Assembly: GCA_012034055.1 (NCBI GenBank) | Contig: JAAUSG010000010.1 | Span: 1-56,803 of the forward strand | Reading direction: 5' to 3' | From: Leptolyngbyaceae cyanobacterium RU_5_1 | GTDB lineage: Bacteria; Cyanobacteriota; Cyanobacteriia; Leptolyngbyales; Leptolyngbyaceae | Length of the DNA stretch: 56,803 nt | Shown here: one piece after another, positions 33,033-42,072 of the stretch | How the letters are laid out: every line of letters begins with the position of its first letter | How positions within the stretch are numbered: the stretch's first letter is position 1 | Made by a program: the position numbers and the translations under genes | The notes under the pieces: model-generated | Databases searched by the model: none | The model's input: the letters and a program-made list of their open reading frames with translations, nothing else | Told to the model about the DNA's origin: nothing

Positions 33033-35326
33033 GTGAAGTTTCTAGCGCGGCAGGAGTGTCGTTGCCGTAGTACGATCGCATCGCTGCTCAGCATTGAACA
33101 TTCCCGCTTGAACCCGCTATTGTTCCCCCTCTCACGCCTATCATCCCTGATCAGCAGCCTCCTTGCCCTGCTGCTTTTCGCCCTATTCCTACTCCCCACT
33201 CCCCTTTGTCCCCCTGCCCACGCCGCGATCGCCCAGCCCGATCGCACCCCCCTGACCCTAGAACTCTTGCAAGATCGACTCCGCAATCTGATCCAAAGTG
33301 AGGGAGTGCCGACGGTTGATTTGCATGGACTGGTGATTGACCTGCGCCCGGAGAATGGCGACTTTCGGAATCAGTTTTACCGGTTGATCCAGTCCCAGAT
33401 CCAGCGTCCCGGAACGCCAGTCGGATTGGATCTCAGCTATTCTTTGATTCAGGGAGAGTTTCAGGTCAGCCAACTGGGATTGCGGGCACCCCTGTATGGG
33501 GAGGCATTGTCGCCGATCTTCACTCCCACTGAACAGGAGCAACTCCAGCGCGATCGCCGTCGTCTATCTCGCTTGGGCACCCTGTCAAAATCACTGCTGG
33601 CAACGCCAAACCCTGATTCCCAAGCCGCCTCACCGCAAATTACCGTGTTTCGCGGACCGTTGAGACTGATTCAAACCCGCTTTGCAGGTGTGGCAGACTT
33701 TACCAACACCTTCTTCCTGAATCGGCTTGAAGCTCAGCGGGCGCAGTTTTTGCAAGTTGCCGATTGGTCTCTGGCTCGGTTTAGCCAACCGACAAACTTT
33801 GCTGGGGCAGTCTTTGTGAAAGAGGCTCGGTTTCGCAGCAGCATCTTCTTTTCCAAAGTAGGGTTTGACCAGGTTCAGTTTCAAAGTGACGTGAACTTCC
33901 AGAGTAGTGAGTTTCAGGCAACGGCAAACTTCAACCGCTCAGTGTTCCAGAAAACGGCAAACTTTTCGCGGATTGAGTGGGAGGGCAATGCCGACTTTGC
34001 CCAAACTCGCTGGCAAGCCCCCGTGTTCTTTAGCCGCAGCACCTTCAGTCGAGCGTTGTTCCTGGCTGATGCGGTGTTTGAGAAAGCGGCGATGTTTCGG
34101 GAAGTGCGGTTCAGCCTGCCTGTCAACTTGCGGGGAGCCACAATTTCGGAACGAGCTGACTTTGGCTATGCCGGATTTGCCAGGGGAGCGTATCTCAACG
34201 TTCCAGGGCTGAGATTTGATTCCGATCAGTCAAGATTGTCGGCAATCCTGGACAAATTGGGCGCTACATCACGGTGCCTACGCTGCAAGGCAATGAGAAC
34301 CTGCTGCGCGAACTGGTGAGAAACTTCCGGCACCTGGAGCAAATTCCAGATGCGAACCAGATTGAGTACACGCGAGAACGGTTGCGGCTGCGGGAATTGG
34401 GTCAACAGGTGTTTGGGGTGAATGTCAACACCGCCGCTGCGATTCAGCTCACCAGCATGGGATTCACGTCCGAGCAGGCCGCCGCGATCGCTCAACGTCG
34501 CCAACAAGTCCCCTTTCGCAACACGACCGAGCTGCTGTCCATTGGCGTGGTGGATCTGGCAACCTTCATCAACGTCCGCGATCGCATCATCGCCAAAGAA
34601 ATGATGCCCCCTGGTCAAGAAGCCTGGAGCCGTGTCTCAACTGGACTTTCCTACCTTGGCTTAGGGCTACTGTTGTTGCTCAGTCGGTACGGCACCAACA
34701 CCTGGCTGATCTTTGGTGTGGGGCTGGTGGCGATCGCCTACTTTGGCGTCTTGTTTTGGCTGGTAGACCGCTGGCGACGGGTTGCCCCGACCCCGATTTT
34801 GCCCACGTCATCGGAAACCGTCTGGGTGATGAGTGCCTACAGCACCCTCACCCTGGTTGGCTTGAGCGCCATCTTTCGGAATGGCGACTATCCCGTCATG
34901 ACAGTGGCGAGTTTGTCCGCGATCGCGGTGCCCATTCCCACTCTGCTCCTGATCCGACTCTACCAAAAAGGGCGCTACCACCCGCTGATGGATGTCAGCT
35001 ACTTCACGGAAGAAGGGTCTCTGCGGCAGCTCCGCATTCTGATTGGACGCCTGCCCGTCATTCCCCGTCATGAAATGTTTCGGGAACGCTACATGCCCAT
35101 CCTCTGGGAGCGGCGCTGGAGCTGGCTCAATTACTTCGACTTCAGCTTCAACAACTTGCTCAAATTTGGCTTCAACGACATTCGGCTGCGGGATGAACAT
35201 TTGCCCAGTTTGCTCACGATTCTGGTTTGGTATCAATGGAGTCTGGGTATTTTGTATATCGCACTCCTGCTCTGGACTCTATCGCGGACGATTCCAGGGC
35301 TTAACTTGTTGATTTATTTCAAGTAG
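33033..35326 (+). pseudogene. Pentapeptide-repeat / helix-hairpin-helix membrane protein, frameshifted
   Basis: Read as 33033-34319 and 34274-35326. The first part has a signal-like hydrophobic stretch (LISSLLALLLFALFLLP) and then pentapeptide-like repeats, for example FQSSEFQATANFNRSVFQKT. Sense is lost after DKLG. The next frame continues RYITVPTLQGNENLLRELVR, so one base is missing at 34258-34264 (GGCGC for GGCCGC). The second part holds a ComEA-like helix-hairpin-helix (FGVNVNTAAAIQLTSMGFTS) and four or five membrane spans. The repaired length is about 765 residues. Function is unknown; the start (GTG 33033 or TTG 33108) is uncertain. Confidence 0.8.
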
Positions 35327-35334
35327 AGTGTTCT

Positions 35335-36213
35335 TCATGTCTGGCGCAAAAACGCCAGCAGCTCCCGATTGACGGTCTGCGGGGCTTCCTGCTGAATCCA
35401 GTGCCCACAATGGGGAATCAGCTTCAGTTGGAATGGAGCGGTGATCAGCCGCTCCATGCCTTGAGTCAGCTTAGGGCTGAGCAGCGAATCTTCTTCACCC
35501 CACAGCACCAGTGTTGGCACAGTCAGCGGTTTTGCCGCATTGAACCAGTCCCACAGCCAGTTCCAGGGTAAGAGCATTTGGCGGTAATAGTTGAGAGCCG
35601 CAGAAAGAACTCCCGGTTTTGCCAATGCGGATTGGTAAATCTGAGCGTCCTCTTTGGAAAAGGCTCCTTTGCGAATGGCTTGCTCCTGCAGCAGATTCTT
35701 GACGAATTCGGAAAGATTTTGCTGAATCAGCCACTCTGGAATACCAGGCACCTGAAATGCGAACACGTACCAACTGCGACGAAGCTGATCCAGATTGCTG
35801 ACGAGTTCTTGAACAAGGTGCTGCACCGGAGCGGCACTCAAAATTGCCAGACGGTTGAGACATTCAGGAAATTTTTGGGCCAGGTGCCAGGCGATCGCGC
35901 CACCCCAATCATGCCCAACAATATGAGCACGGGTATAGCCCAAGCCTTCAATTAGCCCGCGAATATCCGCTGCCAGGGTGTCCACATCGTAGCCGCTGTC
36001 TGGCTTGTCAGAATCGTTATAGCCGCGCAGGTCAGGCACAACAACTTTGAAGTAGCGGGCTAAGACCGGAATTTGGTAACGCCACGAGTACCAGAATTCG
36101 GGAAACCCGTGCAGGAGAAGCACCAGTTCCCCTTCTCCCTGACTCACACAGTGCAATCGAATCCGGTTCGTTTCAACGAAATGATGTTGCCATTCAGAAG
36201 TCAAAGCGGTCAT
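35335..36213 (-). CDS. Alpha/beta hydrolase, epoxide hydrolase-like
   Basis: 292 residues. The oxyanion motif is HGFPEFW (35-41), the nucleophile is D102 in VGHDWGG, the acid is probably in LWGEEDSLL, and the base is the His of PHCGHWIQQEAP. An Asp nucleophile with HGFPE fits epoxide hydrolases and haloalkane dehalogenases rather than esterases. A cap domain lies between, with Tyr residues (ALNYYRQML) that would activate the epoxide. It is soluble with no signal peptide. The substrate is unknown. Confidence 0.87.
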   Translation of the reverse strand: MTALTSEWQHHFVETNRIRLHCVSQGEGELVLLLHGFPEFWYSWRYQIPVLARYFKVVVPDLRGYNDSDKPDSGYDVDTLAADIRGLIEGLGYTRAHIVGHDWGGAIAWHLAQKFPECLNRLAILSAAPVQHLVQELVSNLDQLRRSWYVFAFQVPGIPEWLIQQNLSEFVKNLLQEQAIRKGAFSKEDAQIYQSALAKPGVLSAALNYYRQMLLPWNWLWDWFNAAKPLTVPTLVLWGEEDSLLSPKLTQGMERLITAPFQLKLIPHCGHWIQQEAPQTVNRELLAFLRQT

Positions 36214-36270
36214 AGCTTAACGGGTACAGTCTCCCAAATGCTCTAGTAATTAATAATACAAATGTTTGGC

Positions 36271-36735
36271 TCAATCTGACAACTCATCCGGCAGAGAGGA
36301 GGGGCGCATGGCCTCCCGACCCAGCATAAACAACCCGGCAATGCCCATGCAAACGAACCAGATGTATTGATACCAATAGTGCTGCACCTGGGACATCACA
36401 GTCAATTCGGGATGGCGAGTGTAAAGGTAGAGCAGCAAAAATGCCATGGCTAAGGCACCAAAGCCCACAAACGCCAAACCCATTTGGATGCGGGCAGGCT
36501 TCAACTCCTCATCCGTGATCTTGTCCAGTTCAATCTTCGCCAGTGTGTCCAGGGATTCATCCGCAACAACGGATACTTCTCCTAGATTGGTGGCGATCGC
36601 CTCTGGTAGCAGCGGAGCTAAGGTTTTCACAGTTCTTAAGCGCAGCGATCGCTCCGTATCCCGCAACAAGACAAGCGGTTTGCGCAGAACAGGTTCAGCA
36701 AACTCAGGGGGTTGAGCAGATGCTTGGTTCGACAT
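36271..36735 (-). CDS. Hypothetical protein with two C-terminal membrane spans
   Basis: 154 residues from ATG 36735 (another ATG at 36753; the frame is open to 36918). The N-terminal half is soluble with LRLRTVKTLAPLLPEAIATN and an acidic helix. Two spans follow at roughly 90-110 (MGLAFVGFGALAMAFLLLYL) and 120-142 (YQYIWFVCMGIAGLFMLG). No family is recognised. The longer frame abuts the glutaminase stop, but that N-terminus looks like non-coding sequence. Confidence 0.6.
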   Translation of the reverse strand: MSNQASAQPPEFAEPVLRKPLVLLRDTERSLRLRTVKTLAPLLPEAIATNLGEVSVVADESLDTLAKIELDKITDEELKPARIQMGLAFVGFGALAMAFLLLYLYTRHPELTVMSQVQHYWYQYIWFVCMGIAGLFMLGREAMRPSSLPDELSD

Positions 36736-36917
36736 CTTAGGTTCAAGCTTCATGGGCAATGGGCTGTTGTTGGATTTAAACCTCGTCCAGTTCGGACTCT
36801 GTAGCTTTCCCTTAAAAAAACTCCAGGTCTGGGTATGAACAAGGTTTAGTTGAGATCCATTGTAAAGGGGGTAAAGGGTAAAGAGATGACAGGTAAAGAG
36901 CGGTGCGTGACAGACCA

Positions 36918-37850
36918 CTAGCCAAAAATGCTCAGTTCGAGCGATCGCGTCAACCGTTCCAGCAAAAAGAGTCCAGCAATTGAGTTTCCGGTTTTATCCA
37001 GGGCGGGACTGTAGCAGGCGATCGCGCCAAAGGAGGGTGCGATCGCCAACAGCGCACCACTCACTCCCGATTTCGTGGGTAATCCAAGCTGAACCGCAAA
37101 TTCCCCAGAGGCTTCGTAAAGCCCACAGGTTAACATCAATGCATTCACCGTTTGCTGATGGGAGCGTGAGATGCGGGCGTGCGGACTTGTCATCAGCATT
37201 CCCAGGTGAGCCAAATCCACAACCGTTCCAGCCAGGCAACAAATATGATTGTAGGTATCCAGCGCGGTTTCAACTGAGCTAAGGCCGCTCGATTCCGCTA
37301 ACAGCGTCGCGATCGCTCGATTCGTTTCATTGCCGACCGATCGCACCGATGCCAGCATCTCGCGATCCAGTACCAGTTGAGCACCAGACAACTGATTTAA
37401 CCACTGGCGCAGTGCTTCACAGCGCGATGGCCCATCATGTCCCGGTAAACAATCTGCCAGCGCGATCGCGCCACTGTTAATCATTGGATTGCGAGGAAAC
37501 CCCTGATCCGCGACCAGTTGTGCAACGGAATGAAACGGTTGATCTGATGGTTGCATCCCAACCTGGGAAAAAACTGTTTCATGCCCCAACTGTTCCAGCA
37601 AAAACAGCAGCACAAATGGCTTTATGACACTCATCAACGCAAACGGCTGCTCCACATCTCCCACAGCATAAGTCTGACCATCGGAGAATTCGATTTGCAC
37701 AGCCAACCAGTTGCGATCGACCTCGGCGAGTCGGGGAATATAGTCTGGAATACGCCCTGCTTGAACCATGACTCTTGCCTGAGCGACCCAAGCATCTAGC
37801 TGCGCTTGAGTTAAAGCACGAAATTCTTTCAAAGAGCCTTTCAACTGCAT
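36918..37850 (-). CDS. glsA: Glutaminase A
   Basis: 310 residues, the normal length. It hydrolyses glutamine to glutamate and ammonia using a beta-lactamase-like fold. S74-x-x-K77 (FALMSVIKPF) is the catalytic pair. NPMINSGAIA, the NETNR-containing region, the Tyr in LDTYNHICCLAG, and the LPTKSGVSG loop are all present. It is cytoplasmic. It affects nitrogen balance in cyanobacteria, where NtcA control is usual, but I did not find a convincing GTA-N8-TAC site upstream. Confidence 0.92.
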   Translation of the reverse strand: MQLKGSLKEFRALTQAQLDAWVAQARVMVQAGRIPDYIPRLAEVDRNWLAVQIEFSDGQTYAVGDVEQPFALMSVIKPFVLLFLLEQLGHETVFSQVGMQPSDQPFHSVAQLVADQGFPRNPMINSGAIALADCLPGHDGPSRCEALRQWLNQLSGAQLVLDREMLASVRSVGNETNRAIATLLAESSGLSSVETALDTYNHICCLAGTVVDLAHLGMLMTSPHARISRSHQQTVNALMLTCGLYEASGEFAVQLGLPTKSGVSGALLAIAPSFGAIACYSPALDKTGNSIAGLFLLERLTRSLELSIFG

Positions 37851-38008
37851 TGAAATTCTATCCCTGAAAAGCTAACGGAATGCTTTTATAGCAGTACCTA
37901 CAAAGATTAGGACAAGTAACAGGTGGAAGCCCAAGCACATAGCACTTTTTATACCTGACACCGATTACCTGCTATATCATTCATCCTTTAGCGTTTATCG
38001 TGCTGTTT

Positions 38009-38356
38009 CTAAGCTGACAGTGGAGGTGGAAATCGAATATCTGCGCAAAAGTGGTCAATCTGACTGGAGAAATAAATCGGTAAAACTGACTCCAAATTCT
38101 CATGGGGACGAGCAATGATGTGGTAAGTCAAGAGAAGCGGTGCATCATAGCCGTTGACGCGATTTAAGGAATCAATCCCAGCGCTCACAGCCTGCTGTAC
38201 TTCAGCCACAGATCCGCGAACGATCACCGTAATCCGCCCTAAATCTGTGTTTTCGTAGCCAACAAGGGTAACGTGGGCAGCCTTAACCATTGCATCAGCC
38301 GCTTCCAGCGCCGCAGGGATACCCAATGTTTCAATCATGCCTAGCGCAACAGTCAC
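38009..38356 (-). CDS. BMC-H shell protein, CcmK1/K2-like with altered pore loop
   Basis: 115 residues from the GTG at 38356, which gives the standard [12 protein letters not shown] start. The body ([33 protein letters not shown] and [15 protein letters not shown]) is closest in my memory to CcmK1/CcmK2, yet it lies in the ccmK3-ccmK4 locus, 17 bp after ccmK4. The pore-forming loop reads ENTDLGR instead of the canonical KIGSGR. The tail is a longer Pro-rich end (FPPPLSA). It may belong to one of the additional CcmK classes described in the literature, but I cannot assign which. It should form hexamers in the carboxysome shell. Confidence 0.8.
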   Translation of the reverse strand: MTVALGMIETLGIPAALEAADAMVKAAHVTLVGYENTDLGRITVIVRGSVAEVQQAVSAGIDSLNRVNGYDAPLLLTYHIIARPHENLESVLPIYFSSQIDHFCADIRFPPPLSA

Positions 38357-38373
38357 AGCCTTTAACAGCCCAT

Positions 38374-38733
38374 CTACTGCCCCGGAGAACCGTTTGGAGA
38401 ACCAAGCAATGGCCGCCCTTCCACGGCTGCCCGGAACCGCTCAACCTCTGCCGAATAGCCAATCGGCAACACAACTTCCACGTTCTCATGGGGATTGGGA
38501 ATGATTACCCACGTCTCCACGGTTCCCCCCTCTACCTTGCTAGCCGCATCTACTCCCGCTTCGACAGCCCGTTTCACTTCGGAAACATCACCTCGAATAT
38601 TGACCGTGAAACGAGCGCTACCAGCTCGAAGATAGCCAACCAGAGTAATTCGACCCGCTTTCACCATTGCATCTGCTGCCGCGAGTACAGCCGGAAACCC
38701 CTTTGTCTCAATTGAACCAACCGCTTGTGGCAT
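38374..38733 (-). CDS. ccmK4: Carboxysome shell protein CcmK4
   Basis: 119 residues with AGGAGA eight bases upstream. The sequence [38 protein letters not shown] and [16 protein letters not shown] matches CcmK4. The pore loop RAGSAR is canonical. It is a hexamer-forming BMC-H protein of the beta-carboxysome shell, typically co-encoded with CcmK3 away from the main ccm operon. It lies between ccmK3 and the third paralogue on the same strand, so the three are likely one transcript. Confidence 0.9.
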   Translation of the reverse strand: MPQAVGSIETKGFPAVLAAADAMVKAGRITLVGYLRAGSARFTVNIRGDVSEVKRAVEAGVDAASKVEGGTVETWVIIPNPHENVEVVLPIGYSAEVERFRAAVEGRPLLGSPNGSPGQ

Positions 38734-38955
38734 TCCAAAATCTCCTGATACTTAATCTAGAAGAATGCAAAATTAAAAATTACAGTTTATAGAAATTTGC
38801 AAATCCTGGTAAAGGCGATCGCAGAGCATGGGCAAAGCACTCAGAATCTAGACGAAAATCGTTAATTTTCTTTAGAAATCCTTGCTCGAATTCTTCCCCC
38901 CTGCGTTTATCACCTGCTTTCATTTTTAATTTCTAATTTTTAATTTTTTAATTAT

Positions 38956-39267
38956 CTACACCCAAAACCGTTCCACTTTAGCAGTGAACTCAATTGGCAG
39001 CACCGATTCTACATTTTCGGGTGGGTTGGGAACGATGTAGTGAGAAACCAGTTTTCCACCGGGTGGAGTGGTGTCTGCGGCTTCTGTGCCCGCTGCGATC
39101 GCTCGCCTCACTTCGGCTGTTCGTCCACGGATTGCAACCAAAAACTCAGCCCGTTCCGCTAAACCAAAGTACACCAGGGTGACATGCCCCGCTTTCACCA
39201 TTGCATCCGCAGCCGCGATCGCAGGCGGAAACCCATTGGTTTGAATCACCCCAACAGCAAATGGCAT
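38956..39267 (-). CDS. ccmK3: Carboxysome shell protein CcmK3
   Basis: 103 residues from ATG 39267, with GGAG upstream. MPFAVGVIQTNGFPPAIAAA, VTLVYFGLAERAEFLVAIRG and SHYIVPNPPENVESVLP are CcmK3-like, including the non-canonical LAER in the pore region that distinguishes it from CcmK1/2/4. In known systems CcmK3 does not form homohexamers but mixes with CcmK4. It is the promoter-proximal gene of the three. The 222-bp spacer to ccmK4 holds AT-rich sequence but no ORF. Confidence 0.9.
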   Translation of the reverse strand: MPFAVGVIQTNGFPPAIAAADAMVKAGHVTLVYFGLAERAEFLVAIRGRTAEVRRAIAAGTEAADTTPPGGKLVSHYIVPNPPENVESVLPIEFTAKVERFWV

Positions 39268-39493
39268 CAAAAACTCCTGACTCTGAAAGCACAGAATTCA
39301 TTCTACGCGCCTTGCCGACCTTTTGTACGCAAATGCTAGCGCTCCTTCACATCTGGAATATTGCTTAGGAAATTTTCAAGTCTCGCAACATTGGTGAGAG
39401 GTATGGGGTAGAGGGTGAGGGGCAATGGAGTAAAGACAGTACTTTATCCTCCGTCCTCCCTCCTCCGTCCTCCCTCCTCCACCCTTCATCCCC

Positions 39494-40507
39494 TCACGGC
39501 TGACTGCAAACTACCGGGTTGACTTCGTGGATCAATGGGCGGCTGTAGATAATCTGCTCAGAGATTACAGTAAAATCTCGGTCGAGCCAGATTAGAGAAG
39601 CTTGCAAAACAGTGCTGTTGTGTAGGTAAACCAGGGAAAAGTTGCGCCGGAGATCGCGATCGGTTTGCACAATTCGGGGGACGCTGGCGGCATTCAAGTA
39701 GACGGTTGCTTGTGGACTCACGACGACAGAGGTGCGCAGGTATTGCTTGGTGTGGTGGAGTTGGTGATGCATATGACCAAAGGCTACCAGGGGAATGGTT
39801 TTGCCGAGCTGACGAGTTTGGGCGATCGCGTCAGCAAAATCTGGATCACCGTGATCCCCACCCAAGGGTTGCCAATCGCGACCACAGGGATCTTCGGGGC
39901 GATCGCCCAAACCCAAAGGTCCACAGTGCCCCAGAAAAATGATGGTGTTACAGGCGGTGCGGCTAGCGGCTGCCATAATTCGAGCCGTGGACTCAACAAA
40001 GTTGCTGACACCATAGCGCGTGTTATAAAACTCGGCATTTTTCCAATCAGATCCCCCCCAGCTAAACGGACGCCCTCCAACAACGGACAAGTCAAGCTCG
40101 GGAAAATCCAATTTGCTGTAGCCCACATGGGTGCCATCGAGCAAATCGAGCTGTTGCTGAAGCCGATCTTCTTTGCTGCGATCGTAGGGGCACTTCTTCC
40201 TGCCCCAGTCAGAGGCGCTATACCAGGCATCATGGTTGCCCAGAATCACAGCTTTAGGAATATCCAGGGATGCGATCGCCCGCACGACCTGCACCGACTC
40301 ATTGCCAAAATCTCCCACCAGCAACACCAGATCCACATCCAAATGATGCAGCGCTGCCTCATCTTCTCCGTCCCAGCGATCGTGAACATCCCCTACCACC
40401 GCAATTTTGACTAACCCTGGATAATTTGTGTGATTCAGAGACGAAGCGATCACCTGGGTAGCCTGCTCACTAGATTTCATCGTATCGCCATGCCAACCAT
40501 CAATCAT
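39494..40507 (-). CDS. TIGR04168-type metallophosphoesterase
   Basis: 337 residues from ATG 40507 with GGGAG five bases upstream. The calcineurin-like motifs are in order: VVGDVHDRW, LLVGDFGN, ILGNHDAWY, FLGHCGPLG and AFGHMHH, so the dinuclear metal site is complete. This family is found in cyanobacteria and plastid-bearing plants; its substrate is not established. The region GRDWQPLGGDHGDPDFADAI is a characteristic insert. There is no membrane span or signal. Confidence 0.88.
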   Translation of the reverse strand: MIDGWHGDTMKSSEQATQVIASSLNHTNYPGLVKIAVVGDVHDRWDGEDEAALHHLDVDLVLLVGDFGNESVQVVRAIASLDIPKAVILGNHDAWYSASDWGRKKCPYDRSKEDRLQQQLDLLDGTHVGYSKLDFPELDLSVVGGRPFSWGGSDWKNAEFYNTRYGVSNFVESTARIMAAASRTACNTIIFLGHCGPLGLGDRPEDPCGRDWQPLGGDHGDPDFADAIAQTRQLGKTIPLVAFGHMHHQLHHTKQYLRTSVVVSPQATVYLNAASVPRIVQTDRDLRRNFSLVYLHNSTVLQASLIWLDRDFTVISEQIIYSRPLIHEVNPVVCSQP

Positions 40508-40592
40508 GCCCGCTCCCTCTGTCGCTCTTATCCAGGGTAGTGCTAAATTGGCAAGGATTTTGGATGACGGCTGCTTAAACGCTGATTATTGG

Positions 40593-40653
40593 CAGGGGCG
40601 AGTCTGGCAGAAAAAGCCTGTACGGCATCTAAGCTGATAGCAAAACCCGCCCT
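40593..40653. repeat. Inverted repeat family GTAGGGGCGGGTTT, decayed copy
   Basis: CAGGGGCGAGTCTG (about 40593) and AAAACCCGCCCTTTG (about 40642) are degenerate arms of the repeat at 16237 and 54148. It lies between rpsN and the phosphoesterase gene and could affect the rpsN 3' end. Confidence 0.5.
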
Positions 40654-40681
40654 TTGCAAAAATTCAAAACGCCTAAGACAC

Positions 40682-40984
40682 CTACCAACTCGACTTCACC
40701 ACTCCGGGTAACAATCCTTCATGCGCCATTTCGCGTAGGACGTTGCGGGATAACCCAAAGTCGCGGTAATACCCTCTAGGACGACCCGTTGCCCAGCAGC
40801 GATTACGGTGACGGCTAGGAGCGCTATTACGAGGAAGTTGCTGAATCTGACGGTGGATTGCCAGCTTCTCCTGTTGAGAGGTCGCTGCCGAAAATTGTGC
40901 TTTGAGAGCTTCCCGCTTGGCAGAATACTTAGCAATCAGCTTTTCGCGCTTCTTCTCACGTTCAATCATGCTTTTTTTAGCCAT
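40682..40984 (-). CDS. rpsN: 30S ribosomal protein S14
   Basis: 100 residues. Basic N-terminus [20 protein letters not shown], then [20 protein letters not shown] and [20 protein letters not shown], ending GVVKSSW. This is the long zinc-independent (C-minus) form, lacking the CxxC pairs. It binds the 3' major domain of 16S rRNA in the small-subunit head. It is a single-gene locus, as in other cyanobacteria. Confidence 0.96.
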   Translation of the reverse strand: MAKKSMIEREKKREKLIAKYSAKREALKAQFSAATSQQEKLAIHRQIQQLPRNSAPSRHRNRCWATGRPRGYYRDFGLSRNVLREMAHEGLLPGVVKSSW

Positions 40985-41142
40985 GAATCATCCCAATATT
41001 ACTAATCAAAAGACACAATTTCTTATGGTACCTGATTACAGGAGCGAATCGCCACCCATGTTGCTTGCCAACAGCAATGCTCATTCCAACACCAATCGAA
41101 ATTCTCTAATGAGAATTGCTGAGGAGATTTCTAGAACATAAA

Positions 41143-41913
41143 CTACCGATTACAACATTTGATCAGGGGTTTTGCAGCCAATTTTTCTAAGCCAACAGTT
41201 TGCAGCAACCTGTTCCAGTCCTCTGTCAGGCGAATATCTTGCGGATTGGCAAGGCGTAGTTCTGCTAGGGTGGTGAGGGCATCAAACCAGATGCCATGTT
41301 GAGCATAGAGGACTGCCCGTTGTTGAGGGGTGGCTTGGTTGAGTTGGCTCGTTAGAGTTGTGCTGGGACTGACTCGCTGCACCCATCCATAGACTTCCTC
41401 CTTCTGGATGCGAGGTTTCACGGCTGATGTGCTGGAATCGCATTGCAAACGAACTTTGAAGAACCATTTGTACAACGTTCCAGCTTCCAGAGGTCGAACT
41501 GATGCAGGCATCTGAATACTGACAATTCCTGGTGCGTCTGGAGTCGCGATCGCAGCTCGATACACATCCCTGGCAGGGCGGGAGTTGTCTTGTAAGACGA
41601 ATTCCATCGCCGCGATCGTCCCTTTCTCGTAGGGCAGATCAAACCAGAACGTGGGTCGTTCAGCCGTGGTGGTTCCCCACACTTTGGTAATCGCTCCACC
41701 TTGAGCCAACGCTTGCTGATACTCCGGCATCAGGGCTGTGGTTGATTGGCTACCCGCTCCACAGCCACGCCCGGCCCCACCTCCTCGCCGTCCCGGTGCA
41801 TCCCGATCCGGGGGGGGCGGCGGTGGCGTAAATCCAGTTGCTCTCACCTGAGTTGCTCTCGGCGTTGCCCACGTGGCTTGAACCATCATGCGATCGCCAA
41901 AATTGGATTGCAA
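41143..41913 (-). CDS. DUF928 family protein
   Basis: Up to 256 residues; the frame begins at a TTG (41913) and the first ATGs are at about 41889. After FTPPPPPPD and a Gly/Arg-rich segment (RRGGGAGRGCGAGS) it reads DUF928: TFWFDLPYEKGTIAAMEFVL, a YKWFFKV strand, and a C-terminal helical part ending LEKLAAKPL. Most DUF928 proteins carry a signal peptide. Here the signal-like sequence APLLVSTFAIQ is in a different frame just upstream, so the N-terminus may be broken by one base or mis-read. It is the last gene of the sigma-DUF1822-CHAT operon. Function is unknown. Confidence 0.8.
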   Translation of the reverse strand: MQSNFGDRMMVQATWATPRATQVRATGFTPPPPPPDRDAPGRRGGGAGRGCGAGSQSTTALMPEYQQALAQGGAITKVWGTTTAERPTFWFDLPYEKGTIAAMEFVLQDNSRPARDVYRAAIATPDAPGIVSIQMPASVRPLEAGTLYKWFFKVRLQCDSSTSAVKPRIQKEEVYGWVQRVSPSTTLTSQLNQATPQQRAVLYAQHGIWFDALTTLAELRLANPQDIRLTEDWNRLLQTVGLEKLAAKPLIKCCNR

Positions 41914-42072
41914 AAGTACTCACTAGCAACGGTGCGATCGCGTGTTTAACGTTCTATTTTTTGAAGGTGCGGTTTCATGGTCATACCCTGGTCAATCATT
42001 AGTCATTAGTCATTTGGCAACGGATAAATAACAGATGAAACGGATAACACGATATCACATCTATTTCATCCG

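Noticed and set aside
36839-37900. NtcA-type control of glutaminase
   Set aside because: I looked for GTA-N8-TAC near the start and found only partial matches with wrong spacing.
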